From NCBI GenBank assembly GCA_000328365.1, contig KB294813.1, positions 150,754-214,753 on the forward strand: a DNA stretch of 64,000 bases, in the 5' to 3' direction. Under the pieces are notes generated by a model. It had not been told where the DNA came from. It did no database searches and saw only the letters and a program-made list of their open reading frames with translations. This DNA comes from Capitella teleta. Taxonomy: Eukaryota > Annelida > Polychaeta > Capitellidae. Positions 46,801-56,247 of this stretch are shown piece after piece (position 1 is the first letter of the stretch; every line of letters starts with the position of its first letter). The position numbers were made by a program, and so were the translations under genes.

Positions 46801-47975
46801 TATGAGAATATTCAGACAGCATCCTGTCTACGAAATATCCAGGTTTGCCTACCACCAGTATACTACCAGTATATAGGCCTATATACGTATAGGCCTATAG
46901 GCCTATACGTGTCTCTGTCATTTGATAATTCATCGTTTTGATTTGCCACCTTCAAGGCATTTTCCCTGCCCCTGAGGGTAGAAGTGAAGTGAAGAAAGAG
47001 CTGTTATCGATATCGAAGAGAGCAAAATCAGACGAGACTCTGAACGAGAATGATGCTTCAATACAAACTCTCTGCTTTGTTTTAATTTTAGGAGATAAAC
47101 ATTAGTGCTACTGTCACAGCAATAGCACTCTCAAACCAAAAATAGAACGAAAGCATTGCCTTATTTATGCAATCAATAAAACTTTTCCATGATCCGGTTC
47201 CCTATTTGCCACCAAAGGTGAAAACATCGCGGAATGTTGAATGCACTCTATTAATTAAGATAAATGGGCATAAATGTTGATGAAATTGGAGTAGAAATGA
47301 CAGGAATAGCAGAAAGACAAGTTAGAATAACCACACCACGTATTTATTTCTCTTATCTTTGTGTGGTGTTTACACTGTAATCTTTCTTGTAACATTTTCT
47401 CAGAAATACGTAGCACCATTGAAAAGCATTGAGATCTTTACCATGGAGTAGAAACAGTAGATATACTACTTTTGGCCCACCCTGTATATAATTAAGCATA
47501 CAGATATCCACAATTGTATTATATTTCAATACTTACATATCTATGGACCTTGGTGGTCTATTAGTTTAATTAGTCTATTCAGTTTTCTATTACAGTATTT
47601 TGTTATATCGTACCCTACATTCCCAGCCTCTTCCCGGATTCACTCGACTCTTAAAGTGTTAAGCTGTCTGAACGGCGCGAATAACTAATGATGTTTACTT
47701 TCATGACAGCCCAGTTCGAAAAAAAGTTCAATACTTATAGTAGTATTCTAATATTTAAACTTTATTTGTAAAAAGGTAGTGTTTAAGCCTCAACATTTAT
47801 CATTTATATCAGATACCATTTATGGAGCAACCGTGATTGTTACAGCTAGCGTTAGCAGATATTTGACCTTTGATTTTTATTGCATGAAATCCGAGTTGCA
47901 CTATTCCATAGATCACTATTCATAATCTTCAGAAGCATGAGCATTCTGCGTGGCATTTGAGCCCAGAAATTTAAG
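46801..47975. other. Intergenic, 5' flank of the CDA-like gene
   Basis: Contains a short cluster of TATAGGCCTATA palindromes (46865-46912). No exon supported; promoter elements of the gene starting at 47976 are expected near its right end. Confidence 0.4.
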
Positions 47976-49184
47976 ATGTCTACCATATTGCATCTATATT
48001 TTGTGCTTGGAGTCTTCCATCATTTGGTGATCGGAGAGAATTCCACTTCCAACGAAACATGCCTTCTACCTGATTGCTATGAAGATCGATTTGATATCCC
48101 AGGCGGGTTCGAGCGGGAGGAGGTTCCCCAAATGGTCACATTCACCTTTTCTGGAAAAATCACGCCGACTGTTCGCTCACAAATCAACGAGGTCTTTACA
48201 ACTAGTATCACCAACCCAAACCGTTGCCCAGTAAGCATCACCGCATTTGTCTTGGGAAAAGGATCGAGATCATGTGACATTCACAAAATGTTCGTGCGTG
48301 GCCATGAAATAGCAATTCAAGGGTACAACAGTACGTGGCCAGGGTCTTGGACTACTCGTCAGTGGCGTGAAAACACAGCCAACTATCGGTCCACACTGTC
48401 GCAAGGTGGATATGTTCCGGAAGAAGAATTGAAAGGCATGCGAGCCCCTCTACAGCAGCCTGGTAAAGATGAACAGTTCAAGATGATCGCTGATGCTGGG
48501 TTCCTTTGGGATTCAACTCTTCTTGGGGGGCCGACTACTTTGAACAAAAAGACAGAATGGCCAGTGACCTTGACAAGCAGAATCCCACCGAAATTCTGTA
48601 AAAATCCTGGATTCTGCCCGGAAGATTTGTATCCAGGATTGTGGGAGGTTCCCCTGCTTAGGCTTGCCAATACTCCAATCCCATGCTCGTACTTGGATGC
48701 ATGTGTTAGTTACAAAGATAACCAACTGACAAGCACCAGCAAGATCTACGAAGTTCTGAACGCCAATTTTGATCGCAACTACAAAGTGGAAAACACATCG
48801 AACAGAGCCCCATTTCAGGTGAATATTCGTGTTGAAAGTTTGAATGACAATTTACAGAAGGAGGCACTGAAGGATTTCCTTCATACTCTAAGTGGATATG
48901 AGGATGTTTGGATCCTTGGAATCAGCCAGGTTATTGCATGGATGCAAAATCCGGTTGACAAACACCGTGCACTGGAGTTTGGAGCTTGGGACTGCCCAGA
49001 CAGAGATTACAAAGTGGAATGCGACAGTGACTATGACTCTGGTAGCTCAGAAGATGGCGAAGGAGAAGGGTTTGCACAGTTCATCGATGGAAAGACATTG
49101 CTGATTGTGCAGTATGTTCTTCTATCAGTTACGTACATACTTGTAGTTGTGTACGACCGGTATGCACACCCCAGAGACCAGTGA
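47976..49184 (+). CDS. Chitin-deacetylase-like membrane pseudoenzyme
   Basis: Intronless frame of 402 residues with a signal peptide (about 1-20) and a C-terminal membrane helix (about 374-393) after an acidic stretch. The carbohydrate-esterase-4 CDA fold is recognised by CLLPDC, DIPGGFEREEVPQMV, GMRAPLQQPGKDEQFK, GLWEVPL, CSYLDACV and SQVIAWMQNP. The catalytic set is damaged: the usual TFD(D/G) is TFSG, the HEI...S loop reads HEIAIQGYN, and the later PFHTNW-type His is absent (PFQVNI). It is therefore unlikely to deacetylate chitin with the normal metal mechanism and may be a binding or scaffold protein at the cell surface. Poly(A) signal at 49249. Being intronless, it may descend from a retrocopy. 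Confidence 0.85.
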   Translation: MSTILHLYFVLGVFHHLVIGENSTSNETCLLPDCYEDRFDIPGGFEREEVPQMVTFTFSGKITPTVRSQINEVFTTSITNPNRCPVSITAFVLGKGSRSCDIHKMFVRGHEIAIQGYNSTWPGSWTTRQWRENTANYRSTLSQGGYVPEEELKGMRAPLQQPGKDEQFKMIADAGFLWDSTLLGGPTTLNKKTEWPVTLTSRIPPKFCKNPGFCPEDLYPGLWEVPLLRLANTPIPCSYLDACVSYKDNQLTSTSKIYEVLNANFDRNYKVENTSNRAPFQVNIRVESLNDNLQKEALKDFLHTLSGYEDVWILGISQVIAWMQNPVDKHRALEFGAWDCPDRDYKVECDSDYDSGSSEDGEGEGFAQFIDGKTLLIVQYVLLSVTYILVVVYDRYAHPRDQ

Positions 49185-49248
49185 GAGGTCCAGTTTGTAC
49201 CAGACCGAGATGTAATTATTATGAATATATCTTCATTTAATCATTGCA

Positions 49249-49254
49249 AATAAA
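49249..49254 (+). terminator. Poly(A) signal, CDA-like gene
   Basis: AATAAA 65 bases after the stop codon. Confidence 0.6.
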
Positions 49255-50623
49255 TCGGTTTTGAGATTCTAAATTCAGAATTTCTGAAAATTATGCATAC
49301 TTAAAGTTCTTTCATATACAAGTAGATTTCTTGCTCCGAATGCTTTGCATTATGATTTGATCCTGAAGTCTCAAAAACAGGGAAGGGTGTTAATTGGAAG
49401 TGCATGTGGTTGAGCTATATTCAAAGGAATTTTCAATTCAGAAGAAAAGTACAAGTTTAAAACTCAAATTTGATAAAATTAATTTCTCAAGTACGCGTCC
49501 ACACTACAACGACCACAATAACCGAATTTGGACCAACCATGTTTCTATCCCTTTCTTACTTCTTAATACGTATTGATGACATTGATGATGCCATTTAAAC
49601 TATAATTTATCAAGATTGTTGTGACCATTACGTGGAATTCTCGCGGTCATCGCATGGACCGCATGGAATACATACAGACATTGATGTGTCGTTGTGATGT
49701 TCTGTTCACCCAAGAGCATTGGTTCTTAGATGCGGACATATGTAAAATTTCTGAACAGGTGGACAATGTGGAGGTTATTGGTGTTTCCGGAATGGACGAC
49801 TCCCGGTTGATTTCCGGTAGACCGTTTGGTAGTTGCGCCATTGTTACGTTGTGATGTATCAATTATTAAAACCGAATCCAGGCGTTTGTGCGCCGCTAAG
49901 CTCTCACTTCCTGGTGATATTAATTTTCTTTTATGTAATGTGTATATGCCTTGCGATCAGCTGACTGATCAGCGCAATGTTTTCCTATCCACGTTGTGTG
50001 AAATTGATTCAATTTTGAGTACTGCTGAACTGAATGGCGGTATTGTTGGTGGAGAAATTAACACTGAAATGAGTCGTTTATCGTCTCACAACACACGTGA
50101 TCTTATCGAAATCGACATGTGTTGTGATCTCGATGTATGTCAGATCGATTTAACCTACGAGAATGAGTAGGGCACGCTCTGTGTTAGATTATTTCATTTT
50201 ACATGTATCTGAGAATATTTCCGCTGATGTTGCCTTGTATGAATGTTTGCATAAGAGTGATAACCCATCTGATCATAGTCCTGTCATTAGGTAGTGCAAT
50301 GGCCAAATTGTTTGATGTCACCATTATCCATAGCAAAAGTACTTCGCTGTTCAGATTTACAATATGGGATTCGTAAAAATCATTCCACAACGTAATGTAC
50401 ATTTGTACTAAATGAAACAATTCAATATTATCTCAATGCAAGAAGCAATGTGCATGCTGTGCTGCTGGATGCCAGCAAAGCTTTTGACAGAGTACAGTTT
50501 GTAAAATTATTCGAGGTCCTTCGAGCGAAGGGATTATGCCCATGCACTTGTATGCAGAATACTTGTAAATATGTATATAGTTCAAAAATTTCGAATTCGA
50601 TGGAATACTTGCCAAAGTAGCTG

Positions 50624-51910
50624 GGGTGCGTTTCACTAAGAATTCCTCCTAAAGTTAGGAGAACTCCTAAGTCTTAGGAGCTCCTAAGATACTTAGGAGG
50701 AATCACGAGAGCGTTTCACTAACATCTCCNNNNNNNNNNNNNNNNNNNNNNNNNNNNNNNNNNNNNNNNNNNNNNNNNNNNNNNNNNNNNNNNNNNNNNN
50801 NNNNNNNNNNNNNNNNNNNNNNNNNNNNNNNNNNNNNNNNNNNNNNNNNNNNNNNNNNNNNNNNNNNNNNNNNNNNNNNNNNNNNNNNNNNNNNNNNNNN
50901 NNNNNNNNNNNNNNNNNNNNNNNNNNNNNNNNNNNNNNNNNNNNNNNNNNNNNNNNNNNNNNNNNNNNNNNNNNNNNNNNNNNNNNNNNNNNNNNNNNNN
51001 NNNNNNNNNNNNNNNNNNNNNNNNNNNNNNNNNNNNNNNNNNNNNNNNNNNNNNNNNNNNNNNNNNNNNNNNNNNNNNNNNNNNNNNNNNNNNNNNNNNN
51101 NNNNNNNNNNNNNNNNNNNNNNNNNNNNNNNNNNNNNNNNNNNNNNNNNNNNNNNNNNNNNNNNNNNNNNNNNNNNNNNNNNNNNNNNNNNNNNNNNNNN
51201 NNNNNNNNNNNNNNNNNNNNNNNNNNNNNNNNNNNNNNNNNNNNNNNNNNNNNNNNNNNNNNNNNNNNNNNNNNNNNNNNNNNNNNNNNNNNNNNNNNNN
51301 NNNNNNNNNNNNNNNNNNNNNNNNNNNNNNNNNNATGTCAGCGGTAGTATCGGAGAAATTCGTTGATAAATTGATGAATTCTAATAAAAGCATTGGTTTT
51401 TGGTGAATTTAATGAATAGACATCTGTCTGATTTTCATTTTGGCAGTTAATTTCATATTTAATAGCAGCTATTGGGGTATAACGAGTCAGCATTTCATGG
51501 TTACTGTCTTGTTGACAAGCTGTTATCGAAATCGGCGAATTATCCGCGAGTCACTCGATTGAGCTCGAAAAAGCAGCGAAACAGTGGGGTTGTTTGAAGC
51601 GTAATTAAAAATATAAAAAAAAAATTATAAAATTCCAAAAATGTGATGAATATCTTAATGAAAGTTTAATGTTTCTAAAAATATCTATTTTAAGCGAAAA
51701 TGCGTTCGAATTAATCGAGTTCTTGTCAATTGAAAAGTGCCAAATTTATTGAATTGAGTTAGGAGCGGGTTGAAATCCTCCTAACTTTAGGAGAATTTTT
51801 GATCCAAAACGAGGCTATTCTGAGAGGAATTTTCTTAGTGAAACGCAATTCTCCTAAAGTTAGGAGAATTTCGCTTAGGAGGCCTTAGGAGGTTTTAGTG
51901 AAACGCACCC
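50624..51910. mobile_element. Harbinger-like MITE inserted in a LINE
   Basis: Inverted ends start GGGTGCGTTTCACTAA on both sides and are flanked by CTG (50621-50623, 51911-51913), a CWG-type 3-bp duplication as in PIF/Harbinger. The subterminal regions are rich in CTCCTAA/TTAGGAG palindromes, and the terminal GCGTTTCACTAA motif recurs about 85 bp inwards. 605 bp of its centre is an assembly gap, so a transposase cannot be ruled in or out. Confidence 0.75.
50730..51334. other. Assembly gap (605 N)
   Basis: Run of N inside the palindromic transposon; probably an assembly failure caused by its inverted repeats. Confidence 1.
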
Positions 51911-52245
51911 CTGGCACCGAGCCAGCAACGGTGTCAAACAAGGAGGAGTAATCTCTCCGGTTTTATTTGTGATTTATATTGCCAGTTGCACAGGTGCCTT
52001 TTAAAGTTTTATTTTAAAGCCTTATTTATTTTTAACACTTGCACTTGCACTTGCGCAGAACTTGTACTTCGCAGAAGCGGATCAAACGTTTCACGGAGTT
52101 TGCACTTCATCGGCACAAAATACGGCATTAATACTCACATGCTACATGTTACTAGCACTTCAAGCACTGCTCTCTCGAGTTTGTCATGAGCTCAGTGCTG
52201 ATCACCTCACTTATGCCTCGATCAGCACTACACGATTTTATTTGA

Positions 52246-52958
52246 TTAAAGGGAGGGAGAACTGGTTGAAAATGGACTTTGAGTCGTTATTTGATGCACC
52301 AAAAATGATTCTTATGCCTGGCCCACACAAGGAATATCATCGCTAACGATTTCGCGGGAGATATATTGCTAATTAGGCGTGACGTCAGTCGCTGTGATGA
52401 AACACCGAGTTCCCCATCTTTTACAATGGGCCTCGTCATATCACCGTGTCCTGCGACTAAACCCCTTGATATTTTTTTATTTTCTTTTCGGAAATAGATA
52501 GAATAATCATTTTGCCACCAGTCAGGCGCGAAAAAAAAAATATTTTTCGCTATTTTTCTTATTTTAACAAGCGATTTTCTAGGACACCTACCACGTTTCT
52601 CATCCTGAAACAGTAAAAAGGTCAGCCAGAGTGCACCACGCATGCGCTTTCGTTTCGTAAACAACAAAGATGTTCTTTTATGGCGAAGATGCTCTGCTCT
52701 GATTGGCTGAAATCGATAGCTTCACGAGGGGAACGGGACCAATCAGCCATCAGCCAAACCAAGCCATCAGCTGACGTTTGCCTCCTATACTTCGCAATGG
52801 AAGCCATTCTCCCATAGGCGCAATGCTAACCCCGATATTCGGAATGCATTATTTCCTTACGCTTGCATCCAGGCTGGGTGTTCTTGGCACGGAATGCTAT
52901 CAATTGGTGCTATGAGTCAATAGAACATCACTTAAAATTTAGTTCCCCATCCCTTTAA
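52246..52958. mobile_element. TTAA-bounded DNA transposon, copy 2
   Basis: 713 bp, reverse orientation relative to 41660-42372 and closely similar along its length (for example CCTAATTAGCAATATATCTC on the other strand). Bounded by TTAA on both sides. Its own frames are antisense shadows of the other copy; no transposase. Confidence 0.75.
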
Positions 52959-53366
52959 GAGACACACTTAATTCGCTAACTGAGCACCAGCACTTCTCTG
53001 ATATAGTTGATTATATATAGAACATGTTATTTTTGTTGGGTTTTTGTTTGTTTGATTTGTTTGATTTTTTTATTTTTTTATCTTTATTTTATTTTTTTAA
53101 TTTTTTTATTGTTTTTTGTTTTTTGTTTTTGTTTTTTTTGGGTTTATATTTGATTATTTATTTTTTCTTCTGTTGATTGTATACCACTTTATGTGAGTAT
53201 GAATAAATATATGTATTATGTATAATTTCACATTGAATTCAATACTACCTTTGTTTGATTACACGTACATGTTTTTAACTTTCGTTACATTACATACATT
53301 GTATATGTTCAGTTGGTAAACTAGAATGAAAACAGAAACTCATTTCCCCCAATAAAATACTGCGGC
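52959..53366. other. T-rich intergenic stretch
   Basis: Long T-rich low-complexity run (53035-53165) ending in an AATAAATATA patch; perhaps the decayed 3' tail of the LINE upstream. No gene. Confidence 0.4.
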
Positions 53367-53372
53367 TTTATT
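53367..53372 (-). terminator. Poly(A) signal for the gene at 53520
   Basis: AATAAA on the minus strand about 150 bases after the stop codon. Confidence 0.55.
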
Positions 53373-53519
53373 CGTGTCAGCAGTCAATTTCACACAAGTA
53401 CAACCACTGCATAATCCAAAAGTACCTTCCAGTTGAGTGCCAAAGATGTTCCATTTAAGGGAGCATCTTTGATAGTACTCTAAGCTAAATGTTCGATTGC
53501 TGAATCTGTGAAATAGTTT

Positions 53520-54941
53520 CTAATTGAACCACTTCTCACGGCGCTGCAGCATATTCTGCTTGGCAACTGACCCTGACTCCTGGTACGCCCGAATTCGCTC
53601 CACGTTATTCATGAGGGTGGTTCTCTCTGGGTACAGCAGCACTTTGGGATTGTCCTTTCGTGCTTGGCTGGCGGTGGTCTGTGTTGTTGTGAGCTTCTGG
53701 ATGACCTCATTGACCTTCTCTTGAGGAGCTGGGTGTCCGATGAAGCGAGTGTCCAGTCCTTCGATGATCGGCAGCATCTTCATGCCATAACCGGGTGGTT
53801 TGGGGGGCTCTTTCGGGTGACGGATGACTCCGGTGTTGGCACTGCTCACCGTGTGCGTCTTGTTCAGCCGGTGGTATATCTCCTGAATCAAATGAATTTT
53901 ATTTCGTGCGATATGTCTCGAAATAATAGTTAGGTGGAACATGGAACACTGTAACTTGTCTATTTGATCCGGGGCTCCACTCCACCCAGGCGAGACTTCG
54001 AGTGTCAAAAATGTCGAATATTATCTTAATCACAATGCTAAACCGGAATCAGACGGCTACACAGTTGGTGAGCATGGGCCACAGAAAAATGTAATTATAG
54101 GAATGATTTGGCATTTCAGTATGAACTTGTTGCTACAATGTGTAGCACTATTTTGCATCATGATTATGCACTTTTGTGAACCTTGTCTTATAGGAATTAT
54201 TGAATATATGAGCTCTATTGGAACATCAGAACATGCTTGAATGTTATCACAAAGTAACCAATATCTTTATAAGAGTATATTTCAGTTGTACCTTCATCTC
54301 TTCACTGGACAAGTTCTCTTTGCCAATCTTCACTGAGGGAGATCTGTCGTCGTCCTCTTGCCCTGTCCAGCTGAGCGTATGGGTCGTGTACAACCGTTCT
54401 GCAATTCCATTCACTTCTTCCGCACTGGAGACTTTCCTGCTGAGGATGTCCTCTGCTTTTGCTTGGTCTTCTTCACTCGTCAGCTGTGACTTGATGTACG
54501 TAGTCGACAGTCTTTCCGTTATGCTCTTCACGTCAGCTCCTGTCGGGTTCTTTTTACTATGGGCAGATATTTTATTATTACAAACGCTCATTCATTTCCC
54601 TTCGCTACACTAACCTAATGAGGTCCTCAGCTGCAGCTGGGGTTCCAGCGCTGCAGTTCCAGCTCTGAGTGTGAGTTGTGTAGAGTCGCTGAACGATGCC
54701 ATCAACCTCCTCTTCTGACGCCTTCTTCGTCCTGGGTCCCTCTGGAGCAGGTCGCCCGTGGTCTCTGGTGCATTCGGGCATCCTTCTCCTGTCTATGTGT
54801 CTACACAATGAAGTCTCCAAAATATTGGTCACTTCTTAAATCCTCTGCTTGGAAACTATTGATCACGATGTTACAGTGAGACTTTGTTTTGTTCTGTGAT
54901 TACCGTGCCGTATTATTGGATTCGCTGTTTAATGAATGCAT
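53520..54941 (-). CDS. Unrecognised protein with 39-residue repeats
   Basis: Four exons with matching phases: 54941-54904, 54800-54615, 54556-54292, 53882-53520; 283 residues. No family recognised. A motif V-x-x-I-x-x-R-L-Y-T-T-H-T-x-S-W occurs at Arg51, Arg90, Arg129 and Arg168, exactly 39 residues apart, and a weaker fifth copy (VNEVIQKLTTTQTTASQ) lies at about 220-236. The C-terminus is basic (QRREKWFN). There is no signal peptide or membrane segment. Short regularly spaced repeats in a small soluble protein recall axonemal microtubule inner proteins, but that is a guess. The start is the ATG of the short first exon, whose CG end completes an Arg codon with the next exon. Confidence 0.75.
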
Positions 54942-55648
54942 GATATCGACTTAACCGTGCGTTGATGTGGTGTACGTATGTCCTAGTTCAGGGGGAGATT
55001 GCGTCGCGTTTGAAATCGTGGTTTGTGGCAACATGACGTGACTGTCAATCCGGGTGACCCGGCTCGAAATCCTAATGTAGCTTATATTATAGGATTTGTG
55101 CTAAGATGCTTCGCTTAATTTACTGTGAGAAAAGATTCATGCGGATATCGATCAATCGAAACTCTGGGATTCAGTATTCAGCGAGAGAAATGGTTGCATA
55201 ATTATTCATTACGAAGATATTCATCGTATAGTAATAATTATAATTATCGAATAATAATAGATAACCAGCTAAGCTTTGTTTAAGATAAATTGAGTTTAAC
55301 CAAGTTATACTAACTGACGGTTATAATACTGTCTTACTGTCACTGCCTAGCTATATACATCGTGCCTGAACGCATGTTTTTTCACTAGTTCTTACTCCTT
55401 CAAAGCTCAAACGTCTTCAAAGCATTAGAAAGGTCTCTCGATTGGGAGGTGTCGGTTGTCAATGATGATAACGCATTATTCCACTCACCCTCCTGGCATT
55501 TATTTATCCATCGAGAAATTTGCTCGTTATTAGAGGTTTCATCTTAAGTGACGAAAAAAACAAAAACAAAAACAAAAACAAACAAAAAACAAACAAACAA
55601 ACAAACAAACAAACAACCCCAACAACAATAGAACCCTGTGTTTGTACG

Positions 55649-55686
<38 letters not shown>

Positions 55687-56247
55687 ATTTCATATAGTGA
55701 CTATAACGTTTACGAGTCTATCTCATTCCAATTAATGACCATTCTACTACACGTGGTACATATGATGGTAGCTTCGACAGTTTTCGCCATGTCCACGTAA
55801 TATCCAATGCTCTAAGACAATCTTCCATCTCGTTAATATGTTCCGTTCGTAGAGTTCACCGGATACTCCTAAAACCTGTTAATTAGGCCTCGTACATTCT
55901 ATCCCGAATCACGTTCATCGGGTTCATCGATTTGACGTTATGATTTATCTTCGTACATCTGAGGCTGTGAATAATTTGAAATAACTTCATATCTGTATGT
56001 TGAACACCGATAAAATGACAAGAAACTCGTGATAAGAAGAATAACAAATATATATTTATCCAAATACAAGGAAGACAAAGGTGAATTGAAAATGAAGATT
56101 AGTAGGAAATATTAGAAAAAAATGAAAAACATAACGTATATGAACCGTTATGATTTGCATTGCACACTGTCGGTAATTCGAATTCATAACGTTCTTCGAT
56201 TGTCTGTTTGATTAATAAATATCACATTGTATACTGTTTAGCGGGTG
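54942..56247. other. Intergenic with simple repeats
   Basis: Promoter side of the repeat-protein gene, then simple-sequence DNA: a CAAA/CAAAAA run (55556-55612) and a T run of more than 30 bases (55650-55683). The right part is the 3' flank of the protocadherin gene. Three CGTTATGA-type motifs lie at 55930-56190. Confidence 0.5.
55556..55683. repeat. (CAAA)n and poly-T simple repeats
   Basis: CAAAAA/CAAA repeats at 55556-55612 and an uninterrupted T tract from about 55650 to 55683. Confidence 0.95.

Larger units (their letters stand above)
49616..51998 (+). mobile_element. LINE relic split by a DNA transposon
   Basis: An endonuclease part (49624-50168) reads TWNSRG, DVLFTQEHWFLDADI and SGRPFGSCAIV, typical of the APE-type endonuclease of CR1/Jockey-group LINEs. 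Reverse transcriptase motif LLDASKAFDRV follows at about 50460, and SNGVKQGGVISPVLFVIYI at 51920-51980. The reverse transcriptase is cut between these motifs by the element at 50624-51910. Frameshifts and a missing middle part show the LINE is dead. Confidence 0.75.

Noticed and set aside
50719-51393. 224-codon frame across the N gap
   Set aside because: It consists almost entirely of unknown residues from the assembly gap.
52287-52667. 126-codon minus-strand frame, and a similar one at 41844-42185
   Set aside because: Both are corresponding parts of the two TTAA transposon copies and carry no transposase motif.
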